DNA from: JBAZGG01 sp041653015
Lineage (GTDB): Bacteria > Bacillota_I > Bacilli_A > RFN20 > CAG-826
Length of the DNA stretch: 64,000 nucleotides
Direction of reading: 5' to 3'
NCBI GenBank assembly: GCA_041653015.1
Contig: JBAZGG010000003.1
Span: 33,674-97,673 of the forward strand
Under the pieces are notes generated by a model, which did no database searches, was not told where the DNA came from, and saw nothing but the letters and a program-made list of their open reading frames with translations. Both the position numbers and the translations under genes were made by a program. Shown here piece after piece: positions 17,520-26,784 of the stretch. The stretch's first letter is position 1, and every line of letters begins with the position of its first letter.

Positions 17520-17810
17520 TTATCTCCTAAAAACCCAAATTCCAATCAGAATTAATGCGACGATGAGGATTATTACGACCGATATGACGATTATCCGCCA
17601 GATAATATCTTGCTTAAATGGTAGCAGCTTATGTTTTCTGCTGTCATTATCAGCGTATACGTCCATTAAATCTTTGTAAGATATTGAATGATTCTCGTCA
17701 GACTGAACTATAATCGTTTTTCTTTTACCATGGGTGTCAAATAACTCGTCAGGCATTTTGGCAATTTCCTCACGCAGACTTTTATATTTTTGAAGTCTAC
17801 TTTCCATCAA
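17520..17810 (-). CDS. Small C-terminally anchored membrane protein, unknown
   Basis: A 96-residue protein I do not recognise. The first 70 residues are charged and hydrophilic; residues about 71-93 form one strong transmembrane helix ending WVFRR, giving a tail-anchored layout with most of the protein probably in the cytosol. It lies immediately upstream of cmk (2-nt gap) and heads the cmk-der-gpsA operon. No Cys, lipobox or signal peptide. A link to cmk or der is positional only. Confidence 0.65.
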   Translation of the reverse strand: MMESRLQKYKSLREEIAKMPDELFDTHGKRKTIIVQSDENHSISYKDLMDVYADNDSRKHKLLPFKQDIIWRIIVISVVIILIVALILIGIWVFRR

Positions 17811-17948
17811 GAAAAAAATTATCCCTTACATTGTATTATTCTAATCTAAATTAGAAGAGTTTTGTAGCAAAAGAAATAAAAAAGTCAAAATGTTGCAAAA
17901 TGAAATAATCTACAATATACTTTTTAATGCAAGAAGGAGATGAACATT

Positions 17949-18128
17949 ATGGCTAAAAAAGCAAAAGTGAATAAAGACGCCTGTATCAGCTGTGGTCTCT
18001 GTGTCGGATCGCATCCAGAAGCATTTGATTTTGATGATGATGGAAAAGCGAAAGTGATCGCGGACGATTTAGACGCTATCGACGCAGCTATTGCAGATTG
18101 TCCAGTCGGTGCAATCGAAAAGATATAA
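17949..18128 (+). CDS. fer: Ferredoxin (single 4Fe-4S type)
   Basis: A 59-residue electron carrier with one 4Fe-4S cluster. The ligands are CISCGLC (C-x2-C-x2-C) plus the distal Cys in DCPVGAI. The rest is short and acidic (FDFDDDGKA). The ATG at 17949 is used because AGAAGGAG lies 9 nt upstream; the ATG at 17940 sits on top of the Shine-Dalgarno. It is a monocistronic plus-strand gene with its own terminator, convergent with ribU. fer and ribU (ypaA) are also neighbours in Bacillus. Confidence 0.95.
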   Translation: MAKKAKVNKDACISCGLCVGSHPEAFDFDDDGKAKVIADDLDAIDAAIADCPVGAIEKI

Positions 18129-18149
18129 TAAGGCTCAAATACAAATATT

Positions 18150-18174
18150 AAATACCAGTAAATGGTATTTTTTT
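18150..18174 (+). terminator. Rho-independent terminator of fer
   Basis: AAATACCA and TGGTATTT form an 8-bp stem with a 5-nt loop followed by TTTT. It overlaps the last codons of convergent ribU by 2 nt. Confidence 0.85.
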
Positions 18175-18859
18175 ATTTTCTGTCGATACGGTCAGTTGAA
18201 TTTGTGTCATTCGAATCAGCGATATCCTGACTCAAAGACAAATTTCCAATTTGAGCAAAGTATTTTCGCATTGGCAAATAGACGAGAATCGTGACGGCTA
18301 TAACAATCGCATCTTTGATAGCATTAAAGGGCAGGACAACATATAGTCCATATGTCCATTGGAGATCGGTGACTGATGGATTGATGAGCTGGCAAGCATG
18401 AAGTATCGATTCTTGGCTCATGCCAAGAACAAATAAATAGACAGGAAGCACGACATATATATTGCCTAAGATGGCAACAATCAGTTGAGAAAGAAAACCA
18501 ACAGATAGTCCAATTGAAAGTCCCGAAAGATTTTTATACTTTCGATATATGAATGCAGTAGGAAGAATAAAAGCAAGGCTAAAAAACAAATCTGAAATAT
18601 CACCAACGGTCATCGTTGAAGTAAATGGCAGTTTAATTATTGTTTTCAAAACTAATATGCCAATCGCCGTATATGGTCCATAGGCAAGACCAGCAATCAG
18701 TGCCGGTATTTCATCAAAATGAAATTCCAAAAATGATGGAAAAATGGGCAATGAAAAGCTTAAAAATGGGATCGTGTACAAAATGATGGCAATTGAACCA
18801 AAAATTGCTACACGAACCATGTACTGAATGATTGTTTTGCTCGATATCTTTTTTTTCAT
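18173..18859 (-). CDS. ribU: ECF transporter S component, riboflavin (RibU-like)
   Basis: A 228-residue membrane protein of the ECF S-component class, binding a vitamin and using the shared EcfA1/A2/T module for uptake. Five to six hydrophobic segments are visible. The segment FLEFHFDEIPALIAGLAYGP (about residues 40-59) matches the RibU pattern (LE-x-D-F-x-D-x-P-x-L-I-x-G...GP). The position next to fer, as in Bacillus, supports riboflavin. GGAG precedes the ATG. I see no FMN riboswitch in the 67-nt gap upstream, so regulation may differ from Bacillus. Confidence 0.82.
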   Translation of the reverse strand: MKKKISSKTIIQYMVRVAIFGSIAIILYTIPFLSFSLPIFPSFLEFHFDEIPALIAGLAYGPYTAIGILVLKTIIKLPFTSTMTVGDISDLFFSLAFILPTAFIYRKYKNLSGLSIGLSVGFLSQLIVAILGNIYVVLPVYLFVLGMSQESILHACQLINPSVTDLQWTYGLYVVLPFNAIKDAIVIAVTILVYLPMRKYFAQIGNLSLSQDIADSNDTNSTDRIDRK

Positions 18860-18926
18860 TGAAAACTCCGCTATTAAACCCTGATACTAATTTGCACTTT
18901 TTCTAAAAGAGACAGATGGATAAGAA

Positions 18927-20201
18927 CTATCTTCCAATAGAATAATACTTTTTCATCTTTTTTGTCGCATTGACATCAAAAACATTTCGACCATCCAAGA
19001 CTACTTTATTATTTAATAAATCAATATCCATTTTTTTGATTTCAGGCCATTCCGTAACAACAAAAACGACTTCGGCAGAAGCGACGCACATAGCAGGTGA
19101 ATCAGCATAAATTATTCTATCTTTAAAAATTCTTTTGCACGCGTTTTGACCGATAGGATCATATCCGGTGATAATGGCGCCTTCCTTTAACAAAAGATTA
19201 ATGATATCAATCGATGGAGCCTCTCTCATGTCATCAGTTCCTGGTTTAAATGTTAGTCCTAAAACAGCAGTTTTGACACCTTTGAGCGAGCCACAAATTT
19301 TCTTTGCTTGGTAAAATAATTTAACTTTTTGAGAAGCATTGACATCGATTGCGGCCTTAATTGTTTTGGCTTCATATCCATATTCATTTTTAGCCATTGT
19401 ATAGAGAGCCTTAGTATCTTTTGGGAAACAAGATCCCCCGTAACCGATTCCTGCATTTAAAAAGCTACTTCCTATCCTTGGATCATACGACATGCCCTTT
19501 TTAACTTCTTCAATGTTCGCCCCAACGAGTTCGCAAATATTTGCAATATCATTCATGTATGAAATTTTGAGAGCAAGAAAATCATTGCTCGCATACTTAA
19601 TCATCTCAGCAGAACGGCGATCAGTAAACAAAAGAGGCAGACCGAACGAATCGTATACTTTATGCATCACTTGTACTGCATGCTCTGTTTTTGTTCCAAT
19701 AACAATTCTTTTTGCGTGCAAAGTATCATTTATCGCATTACCCTGAGCAAGAAATTCTGGATTGGAAACGATTTCAACTTTAATATTTCGTGGAGCGAGA
19801 TGTAAAAACATCTCCTCAACGCGATCATTAGTTCCGACAGGAACAGTAGATTTTACGACTACCACGACATCTTTTTGGATAGAGGCCCCAATTTGTTCAC
19901 AAACGCTTTTAACGTAAGTAAAATTAGCAGTTCCATCAGGATTTTCAGGAGTGCCTACACCAATAAAAATGACATCAGCGTCCTTATATGCAGACTTATA
20001 ATCGGTGGTAAATGACAATTTTGAGAGATTTTTATGCAGCAATTCCTCTAGTTGAGGTTCATAAATTGTCGGAATGCCCTTGCTCAAAGTAGAAATCTTT
20101 TCAGCATCGACATCAACACAAACAACATTGTGCCCGTTTTCTGCTAAACAAACAGCAGTAACAAGTCCAACGTAACCAGTTCCAGCAACAGAAATTTTCA
20201 T
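18927..20201 (-). CDS. ugd: UDP-glucose 6-dehydrogenase
   Basis: Oxidises UDP-glucose to UDP-glucuronate with two NAD+. It has GTGYVGLVTA (residues 7-16), the middle-domain KYASNDFLALKISYMND region, and the catalytic-cysteine motif GYGGSCFPKDTKAL. ATG 20201 is preferred because GGAGGA lies 7 nt upstream and it overlaps the preceding epimerase stop (ATGA). A longer frame adds five residues. 424 residues is normal. With the upstream epimerase it probably supplies UDP-GlcA and UDP-GalA for capsule or wall polymers. Confidence 0.95.
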   Translation of the reverse strand: MKISVAGTGYVGLVTAVCLAENGHNVVCVDVDAEKISTLSKGIPTIYEPQLEELLHKNLSKLSFTTDYKSAYKDADVIFIGVGTPENPDGTANFTYVKSVCEQIGASIQKDVVVVVKSTVPVGTNDRVEEMFLHLAPRNIKVEIVSNPEFLAQGNAINDTLHAKRIVIGTKTEHAVQVMHKVYDSFGLPLLFTDRRSAEMIKYASNDFLALKISYMNDIANICELVGANIEEVKKGMSYDPRIGSSFLNAGIGYGGSCFPKDTKALYTMAKNEYGYEAKTIKAAIDVNASQKVKLFYQAKKICGSLKGVKTAVLGLTFKPGTDDMREAPSIDIINLLLKEGAIITGYDPIGQNACKRIFKDRIIYADSPAMCVASAEVVFVVTEWPEIKKMDIDLLNNKVVLDGRNVFDVNATKKMKKYYSIGR

Positions 20202-21157
20202 AAATTCTTCCTCCAATTTATATATTTGGCAATACCTTCCTCAAAGCTAGTTGAAGGCGAATACCCAAGCATTTTTCTTGCTTTAGCAATATTTGCATAC
20301 GTTCCGACGACATCGCCTTGTTGCATCGGGGCAAAAACAATGTTTGCTCTCTTGTTCATAGCTTTTTCAATCGTATGAACCATCTCTAATAATGTGATTG
20401 GCGATTCACTGCCTAAATTAATAATCTCATATACATCATTATTCGTCTCTAAATAATGAATGGATTTACGAATTCCACTAACGATATCATCGATGAATGT
20501 GTAATCTCGATATGTTGAACCATCTCCGTACAAAGTGATTGGCTTATCTGCTTCTATCAAGGAAGCAAACTTATTTATTGCTAAATCAGGTCTTTGCCTC
20601 GGTCCATAAACAGTGAAAAAACGCAAACAGACAAAATTCATTTTGTAAGTCCTATGAAAAGCATAGCAGAGATATTCACCAGCAATCTTTGTTGTGGCAT
20701 ACGGGCTAATCGGTTTATCAACTCGTTCATCTTCGCTAAACTTGTGTCGATCTTGGTTGCCATAGACACTGCTGGAGGAAGCGAATACAACGTTTTTAAT
20801 TCCATATTTTTGAGCGCAGTCTAAAACATTCGCTGTACCTCTTATATTCACTTCTTCGTATAATTTTGGATCAACAATAGATGGTCGAACTCCAGCTTTT
20901 GCTGCAATATGAATTACACAATCAATTTTATGATGAGAAAATATGTCATTTAGTTTTTCTAAGTCTCGGATATCGGCTTCATAAAAAGAATAATTAGGAT
21001 TTTTAAGATGAGAGCTTATGTTTCTTTTTTTTATCGAGACATCGTAATAGGGCTCAAAATTATCTATATTGATGACAGTATTGCCATCTTTTATAAGACT
21101 ATCGGCTAAAGTGCTGCCTATAAATCCAGCAGCACCAGTAATGAGATAATTCTTCAT
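20198..21157 (-). CDS. Nucleotide-sugar epimerase, UDP-glucuronate 4-epimerase-like
   Basis: A 319-residue extended SDR. It has TGAAGFIGS at residues 6-14, the NIDNFEPYYDVSIKKRN segment typical of UDP-glucuronate 4-epimerases, YATTK (catalytic YxxxK, about residue 153) and FFTVYGPRQRPD. It is coupled by ATGA overlap to ugd, whose product UDP-GlcA would be its substrate. Specificity for UDP-GlcA rather than UDP-Glc is inferred from that pairing and the YYD motif. The ATG at 21157 is used; an in-frame upstream extension covers the promoter. Confidence 0.87.
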   Translation of the reverse strand: MKNYLITGAAGFIGSTLADSLIKDGNTVINIDNFEPYYDVSIKKRNISSHLKNPNYSFYEADIRDLEKLNDIFSHHKIDCVIHIAAKAGVRPSIVDPKLYEEVNIRGTANVLDCAQKYGIKNVVFASSSSVYGNQDRHKFSEDERVDKPISPYATTKIAGEYLCYAFHRTYKMNFVCLRFFTVYGPRQRPDLAINKFASLIEADKPITLYGDGSTYRDYTFIDDIVSGIRKSIHYLETNNDVYEIINLGSESPITLLEMVHTIEKAMNKRANIVFAPMQQGDVVGTYANIAKARKMLGYSPSTSFEEGIAKYINWRKNL

Positions 21158-21164
21158 AAAAATG

Positions 21165-21193
21165 ATTATAATGTTATTGCATAACAATAGCAA
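21165..21193 (-). promoter_or_regulatory. Promoter of the epimerase-ugd operon with an inverted repeat in its spacer
   Basis: Minus-strand TTGCTA (21188-21193), exactly 17 nt, then a consensus TATAAT (21165-21170), just ahead of the start codon. The spacer contains the inverted repeat TGTTAT-TGC-ATAACA (21172-21186), placed where a repressor would block the polymerase. The short distance from the -10 box to the ATG implies a leader of very few bases. Confidence 0.6.
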
Positions 21194-21211
21194 TAAAACA
21201 AAAGAGGGCCA

Positions 21212-22051
21212 TTATTCTTTATCCAGCAAAGCATTTACGAACAAACGTTTATCTTCTTCGTTGGAAAAAGAAAAGGCGACCGAACGTTTCTTAATATTCG
21301 CTAATGAATGGTACTTGATACTCAAAGCATTTTCTTCATCGCTAGCAATGCCAAATGAAGATTTATACCGGCCGACAATCTGTTCGATCTGACGCACCGA
21401 TAAGTGTTTTGAATAAACTTCACCGACGACTTCAAGAACAACACTCTCTGGTAGTGAGGCGATTGCTTTTGCGTGACCGTATGATAATTTACCGACAGAA
21501 ATGTCACGAATTATTGAGTCTGGTAAATTCAACAATCTCATGATATTGGTGATTTGAGACCGTGATTGATGCGTAATATCCGCTAATGTTTGTCGCGTAT
21601 ATTTAAACTGCATGACCAATTCATTACAAAGCAAAGCGGTTTCAATAACATTCGGATTTCTTTGATCACGATTATCTGCTAAAAGCATAAGCAGCATTTC
21701 TTCATCGTTTAAATTTATAACAACCGCAGGAACTAATTCCACTTTGCCATATTTGGAAGCAAGAAGTCTTTTTCTTCCTAAAACAAGTTCATAGTGATCT
21801 TTTTTAGCTCTCAAAATAAGTGGGCTTTTTAGGCCAGTTTCTTTAATTGAGTCGGAAATTGCAGAGATTATCGAATCGGAAATTTTTGCTTTTTTTAGAT
21901 AACTATTATCATCTATAAGTTCCGCTTTAAAAAGTTTTGCTGAAGCTGTTTGATATTCTTTTTCCATGTCGGAAATAACATCACTTTTTGAAAACTTCTT
22001 CACAAGAGAAGATAAGTTGCTCTTTAATAATTTTTTATTCTCTTTCTTCAT
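21212..22051 (-). CDS. parB: ParB/Spo0J-type chromosome partitioning protein
   Basis: A DNA-binding CTP-switch protein that loads at parS and works with ParA in origin segregation. The N-terminal domain has GRKRLLASK (GxRR-like) and DNRDQRNPN (ENxQR-like). A helix-turn-helix follows (TRQTLADITHQSRSQITNIM), then a C-terminal dimerisation segment. It is 279 residues from ATG 22051; the frame also opens at TTG 22057. It overlaps parA by 17 nt. The arginine patch reads GRKR rather than the usual GERR. I did not spot a parS (TGTTTCACGTGAAACA) in the window. Confidence 0.9.
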   Translation of the reverse strand: MKKENKKLLKSNLSSLVKKFSKSDVISDMEKEYQTASAKLFKAELIDDNSYLKKAKISDSIISAISDSIKETGLKSPLILRAKKDHYELVLGRKRLLASKYGKVELVPAVVINLNDEEMLLMLLADNRDQRNPNVIETALLCNELVMQFKYTRQTLADITHQSRSQITNIMRLLNLPDSIIRDISVGKLSYGHAKAIASLPESVVLEVVGEVYSKHLSVRQIEQIVGRYKSSFGIASDEENALSIKYHSLANIKKRSVAFSFSNEEDKRLFVNALLDKE

Positions 22052-22811
22052 GTTCAATCACTTCTTTTGCAAGGCTTAGATAGGCCAAAGAACCACTAGA
22101 TGTTGGACGATAAATGGTTACCGGAATTCCTCTTGCTGTTGATTCAGGAAGAGAGATGTTTCGTGGAATGCTTGTTAAAAAAGTGTTCTCTTTGAATAGG
22201 CCACGAATCTGTGTGGTCACTTCAGTTCCAAGACGAGTGCGAGAATCATACATAGTAAAAAGAAAACCTTCGATTTTTAAATAGGGGTTATATTGAGACT
22301 GAATGCGGCTAACAGCGGCAAGAATCTGTGCAACACCTTCCATAGCAAAATACTCACACTGCACAGGAATCAGGACACTGGTAGCAGAAACGAGAGCATT
22401 AATATTTAAAAGACCAAGAGAAGGGGGACAATCAATAATAATATAGTCAAATGTTTTTTCGAGATGTGATAGCGTTTCTTTCAGAATAAAATAGGGATTC
22501 TCTATGCGATTCATAACGCTTGCATCAAGCGACGCAAGCTTAATGTTGCTGGGAACAATATCTAGATTCTTCATTGCAGTTCGCTTCATGATTTTATTTA
22601 TATTAGCATCGCCGACAAGAGCATCATATATCCCTTTTTGTAATAGTGAAGAATCGACGCCGACTCCACGAGAGGAATTTCCCTGAGGATCCATATCGAT
22701 CAACAGAACACGACGAGAAAAATGCGCTAGAGAACTCGAAAGATTAATTGCAGTCGTTGTTTTGCCAACGCCGCCTTTTTGATTTGCAATCGCAATAATT
22801 CTGGTTGTCAT
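22035..22811 (-). CDS. parA: ParA/Soj-type partition ATPase
   Basis: A deviant-Walker ATPase that positions ParB-parS complexes and, as Soj, modulates DnaA. It has KGGVGKTTTAINLS (residues 11-24), DMDPQGNSSRGVG, and DCPPSLGLLNINAL. 258 residues matches Soj (253). Its stop lies inside the parB start region. It follows rsmG by 1 nt, which places it in the long suf-mnmG-rsmG-parA-parB message. Confidence 0.95.
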   Translation of the reverse strand: MTTRIIAIANQKGGVGKTTTAINLSSSLAHFSRRVLLIDMDPQGNSSRGVGVDSSLLQKGIYDALVGDANINKIMKRTAMKNLDIVPSNIKLASLDASVMNRIENPYFILKETLSHLEKTFDYIIIDCPPSLGLLNINALVSATSVLIPVQCEYFAMEGVAQILAAVSRIQSQYNPYLKIEGFLFTMYDSRTRLGTEVTTQIRGLFKENTFLTSIPRNISLPESTARGIPVTIYRPTSSGSLAYLSLAKEVIEHEERE

Positions 22812-22812
22812 T

Positions 22813-23514
22813 TTATAATGGTCTCTTTAATATCATCGCATAAGGACGTGGATATTTCACATCAGTTCCACTTTTTTTCTCAAAAAGAATATTAAACCTA
22901 ACACTATTTGTTGAAGGCAAAACATTTTTGAGTATTGATACTACATCACAATTCAATTTTTTAATCGCATTAGAGGCATCGTTGATCTCATCATCGGTTT
23001 TTTGAGATTTCATGGCGATAAAAAAACCATCAACCCTAACTAATGGAATCGAAATTTCCAGCAAAATATTTAATGGGGCAACAGCGCGAGATATCGCTAT
23101 GTCAAAGAATCCTCTTTTTTCCTTATAATTTTCAGCGCGCTCGTTTACAACAACGACATTTTCGAGTTGAAGTTTGCTGACTACCGCTAAAAGAAATTTC
23201 GTTTTCTTACCAATTGGTTCTAGCAATACGAATTTGGAATCAGGAAACAAAATGGCGAGAGGGATTCCAGGAAAGCCGGCGCCCGAACCAATATCAATAA
23301 TGTTTTTGTGGTGAAAATCTGTCAATAAAGAAGGAAGGTATGAATCAAAAAGATGCTTCTCGATTATTTCTTCCTCCTTTCTAATAGCAGTAAGGTTAAT
23401 CATTTCATTCCATTGCAAAAGTAAGTTGACATAACTCTTTAGACAATCCGTTTGTAAATCACTAAGAATAATATTGTTTTCTCTAAGCGATGAGACCAGT
23501 TGTTCATATGTCAT
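22813..23514 (-). CDS. rsmG: 16S rRNA (guanine527-N7)-methyltransferase
   Basis: Methylates G527 of 16S rRNA using SAM. It has the SAM-binding IIDIGSGAGFPGIPLAILFP (about residues 69-88), the ISRAVAPLN segment, and a typical N-terminal helical part. At 233 residues it is full length. It overlaps mnmG by 4 nt and is followed by parA, the conserved origin-proximal order. Confidence 0.96.
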   Translation of the reverse strand: MTYEQLVSSLRENNIILSDLQTDCLKSYVNLLLQWNEMINLTAIRKEEEIIEKHLFDSYLPSLLTDFHHKNIIDIGSGAGFPGIPLAILFPDSKFVLLEPIGKKTKFLLAVVSKLQLENVVVVNERAENYKEKRGFFDIAISRAVAPLNILLEISIPLVRVDGFFIAMKSQKTDDEINDASNAIKKLNCDVVSILKNVLPSTNSVRFNILFEKKSGTDVKYPRPYAMILKRPL

Positions 23515-25382
23515 AATTGACCAAGTTTCTTTAATGTTAACACAAGGATAGAAATATCGCTCGGGTTCACGCCACCAATTCGCGAAGCTTGTCCAATTGT
23601 CGTAGGTTTGATTTTATTCAATTTTTGTCTCGCTTCCAATGCCAAGCCATCAATATGTAAGTAATCGATTTTATCAGGAAGAAAAATATTCTCGAGTTTT
23701 AAAAACGATTGCGCCTCTTTTATTTCCTTTTTGATATATCCTTCAAATTTCACGGCAGTTTCAAGTTGCATAACCGCTATATCGCTTAAGTATATCGGAT
23801 GGAGATCATCAATAAACGGATATATGTCCTTGTAAAAAATGTTTGGACGTCTCAATAATTCCAAGCAAGAAACACCACCATTTAATTTGTCGAAGCCTTT
23901 GGAAACAAGAATATCATTAATCCTAGAGTTCACACCAAGATATGTTTTTGAAAGAATATTCTCTACTTTTTCAATATTCCGATTTTTGAATAAAAATTTC
24001 TCATATCTCTCATTTGAAATCAATCCAAATTTGTGACCATATTCAGTAAGCCTAATGTCGGCGTTGTCGTGACGCAATAATAAGCGATATTCTGCTCTGC
24101 TCGATAATAATCTATATGGCTCATCAGTACCTTTTGTGACAAGATCATCGATCATGACACCAATATAAGATTCATTTCGTTTTAAAACAAAAGGCGCTTC
24201 ATTTTTAATGTACTGTCCAGCATTAATACCGGCAATCAGTCCTAATGCAGCGGCTTCTTCATATCCAGAAGTTCCACAAATCTGTCCTGCACAGAAAAGT
24301 CCTTTATACTTTTTTATGGACAATGATAAATCGTATTCAAAAGATTTTATCGCATCGTACTCAATAGCATAAGCATATTTCAAAAATTCAGCATTTTCCA
24401 TTCCTGGTAATGAATGAACCATTTGAATTTGAATATTTTCTCCCATCGAAGTTGAAAAACCTTGCAAATATATAGAATCACCATTCCGCGTCTCTGGTTC
24501 AAGAAATAATTGATGTCGCTCTTTATCTTTAAAAGTCATTACTTTCCCTTCAATAGATGGGCAGTAGCGAGGTCCTATACTCTTTACTAGACCATTGTAT
24601 TGAGCAGATTCGTTTAAATTATCCAAAATTATGCGATGCGTTTCTTTTGTTGTATAGATTAAATAGCAGGGGAGTTGATCTTCTTTTGAAATATAGTTCT
24701 CTGTTTCATAAGAGAATGCAAATTTGCCCTCAGAACCCTCTTGAATTAGCGCTTTAGAGAAATCAATCGAACTCTTTTTAATGCGTGGTGGCGTACCAGT
24801 TTTTAAGCGATAAATGTCGATTCCCATCTCAGTAAGACATTGCGATAATCCATGAGCTGGTTTCTCACCATCGGGTCCACCAGAAACTCTTGAATGACCG
24901 CGCAAAACTGAACTATCTAAATATGTTCCCGTAGTTAAGATTACGGCTTTAGACAAAATTTCTTGTCCATCCGCAATAACACCATGAACAACACCATTAC
25001 GATATATCAACGAAGTGACCATTTTTTCTTCAATATCAAGATTTGCTGTCAATTTCAATTCATCTTGCACGATTTTTGGGTACTCAAGTTTATCTTCTTG
25101 AGCGCGCAAGCACTGCACGCCAGGACCTTTTCCAGTATTCAGCATTTTCATTTGCAGGTAATGCTTGTCGGCCGCTTTTCCCATGTTGCCACCAAGAGCA
25201 TCAATTTCTCGCACAACAATTCCTTTTGCTGATCCTCCAATTGATGGGTTGCATGGCATATTAGCAACCATTTTAAAATTTAGGGTGCACAGCAAGGTTT
25301 GAAAACCGCGATGCGCACAAGCCAAACACGCTTCAACACCGGCGTGCCCACCACCGATCACTATCACATCATATGTTTTCAT
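23511..25382 (-). CDS. mnmG: tRNA uridine 5-carboxymethylaminomethyl modification enzyme MnmG
   Basis: The FAD-dependent partner of MnmE that installs cmnm5 at wobble U34. The dinucleotide-binding motif VIGGGHAGVEA is at residues 8-18. Signatures CNPSIGG, GTYLD, PRYCPSIEGK and DLVTKGTDEPYR follow. At 623 residues it is full length. Its ATG overlaps the sufB stop codon (ATGA), an unusual coupling; in most Bacillota mnmE precedes it. mnmE is not in this window. Confidence 0.97.
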   Translation of the reverse strand: MKTYDVIVIGGGHAGVEACLACAHRGFQTLLCTLNFKMVANMPCNPSIGGSAKGIVVREIDALGGNMGKAADKHYLQMKMLNTGKGPGVQCLRAQEDKLEYPKIVQDELKLTANLDIEEKMVTSLIYRNGVVHGVIADGQEILSKAVILTTGTYLDSSVLRGHSRVSGGPDGEKPAHGLSQCLTEMGIDIYRLKTGTPPRIKKSSIDFSKALIQEGSEGKFAFSYETENYISKEDQLPCYLIYTTKETHRIILDNLNESAQYNGLVKSIGPRYCPSIEGKVMTFKDKERHQLFLEPETRNGDSIYLQGFSTSMGENIQIQMVHSLPGMENAEFLKYAYAIEYDAIKSFEYDLSLSIKKYKGLFCAGQICGTSGYEEAAALGLIAGINAGQYIKNEAPFVLKRNESYIGVMIDDLVTKGTDEPYRLLSSRAEYRLLLRHDNADIRLTEYGHKFGLISNERYEKFLFKNRNIEKVENILSKTYLGVNSRINDILVSKGFDKLNGGVSCLELLRRPNIFYKDIYPFIDDLHPIYLSDIAVMQLETAVKFEGYIKKEIKEAQSFLKLENIFLPDKIDYLHIDGLALEARQKLNKIKPTTIGQASRIGGVNPSDISILVLTLKKLGQL

Positions 25383-26779
25383 CCGATACTTCCATACATA
25401 TCCATTTTGATCAGATGATTGAGTTCAACAGCATATTCCATAGGAAGCTCATCAGAAAATGGCTTAATAAATCCCATGATAATCATTTGAACAGCATCTT
25501 TTTGTGAAATGCCTCTGCTCATCAAATAAAACAGTTGCTCTTCATTGACTTTACTAACCGTTGCTTCGTGTTCGATATACGAGCTAGCATTCTTTACACA
25601 ATTTGTTGGAATGGTGTCGCTCTTTGATTTACTATCTAGAATCAACGTATCGCATTCAACATGTGATTTGCAGTTGTGAGCATTTGCTTCATGGCGAACT
25701 GTACCGCGATAATTGGCAACTCCTCCATTTTTTACAATGCTCTTCGAAATAATTGTTGAAGATGTATTAGAGGCTAAGTGTATCATTCTTGCTCCGGCAT
25801 CTTGATGCTGGCCTTTACCAGCAACAGCGATGGAAATGCACATTCCTTTTGCACCATCGCCAGCCAGAATACACGCTGGATATTTCATATTGGTCTGTGA
25901 GCCGATATTGCCATCAATCCATTCCATGGATGCGTTTTCATAACAAATCGCTCGTTTTGTAACAAGGTTCACAATATTATTCGACCAGTTTTGAATTGTT
26001 GAGTAACGACATTTTGCATTTTTATTAACGAATATTTCAACTACCGCAGCATGAAGAGACTCTTTTGAATATATCGGAGCGGTGCACCCTTCAACATAAT
26101 GGACGTCAGCGCCTTCATCAACGATTATTAAGGTCCTTTCAAATTGACCCATTTTTTCATTATTGATTCTAAAATATGATTGAAGCGGTTTTTCGAGTTT
26201 CACACCTTTTGGAACATAAATAAAAGAACCGCCCGACCACACAGCACTATTCAATGCAGAAAACTTGTTATCGGCAAATGATACTAATTTCCCAAAATAC
26301 TTCTTCACAAGACTTGGAAACATCTTTAAGGCTTGATCAGTAGATAGAAAAATCACGCCCTTTTCTTCGGCTTCTTTCAACATGTTGTGATAGACAACTT
26401 CAGAATCATATTGCGTAGAGACACCGGAAAGGAATTTTTGTTCAGCTTCGAGTATGCCTAATTTCTGAAAAGTCTTTTTAATCGTCTCAGGAACTTTGTT
26501 CCAATCATTCTCTTCTTTTTCTGAAGGACGAATAAAATAGGTATATGAATCAAAATTTAGAAAACTTAAATCAGGTCCAAAATTTGGATTCGGCATTTTT
26601 TGAAACATTTTAAGAGCTCTAAGTCGATAATCAAGCATCCATTTCGGCTCGTTTTTCAATTTAGAAATTTCACGCACAACTGTCTCGGATAATCCTTTTC
26701 CTGTATTGAAAACGGATACGTCCTTATCCTTAAAACCGTATTTGTAATTTTCAATGGAATTTTTGCGCTTTTTGTTCAT
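25379..26779 (-). CDS. sufB: Fe-S cluster scaffold subunit SufB
   Basis: The scaffold of the SufBCD complex on which Fe-S clusters are built. Typical segments are YDSEVVYHNM, GGSFIYVPKGVKLEKPLQSYFRIN (about residues 188-211), EGCTAPIYS with the scaffold Cys, HNCKSHVECDTLI, and the C-terminal EHEATVSKVNEEQLFYLMSRG. At 466 residues it is normal. It ends the suf genes and is translationally coupled to mnmG. Confidence 0.97.
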   Translation of the reverse strand: MNKKRKNSIENYKYGFKDKDVSVFNTGKGLSETVVREISKLKNEPKWMLDYRLRALKMFQKMPNPNFGPDLSFLNFDSYTYFIRPSEKEENDWNKVPETIKKTFQKLGILEAEQKFLSGVSTQYDSEVVYHNMLKEAEEKGVIFLSTDQALKMFPSLVKKYFGKLVSFADNKFSALNSAVWSGGSFIYVPKGVKLEKPLQSYFRINNEKMGQFERTLIIVDEGADVHYVEGCTAPIYSKESLHAAVVEIFVNKNAKCRYSTIQNWSNNIVNLVTKRAICYENASMEWIDGNIGSQTNMKYPACILAGDGAKGMCISIAVAGKGQHQDAGARMIHLASNTSSTIISKSIVKNGGVANYRGTVRHEANAHNCKSHVECDTLILDSKSKSDTIPTNCVKNASSYIEHEATVSKVNEEQLFYLMSRGISQKDAVQMIIMGFIKPFSDELPMEYAVELNHLIKMDMYGSIG

Positions 26780-26784
26780 AATAA

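Noticed and set aside
18860..18926. FMN riboswitch ahead of ribU
   Set aside because: The gap is only 67 nt and lacks the conserved FMN-aptamer segments.
21212..25382. Replication origin next to parAB
   Set aside because: The gene set is origin-proximal in many Bacillota, but I saw no DnaA-box cluster, no AT-rich unwinding region and no dnaA or parS here.
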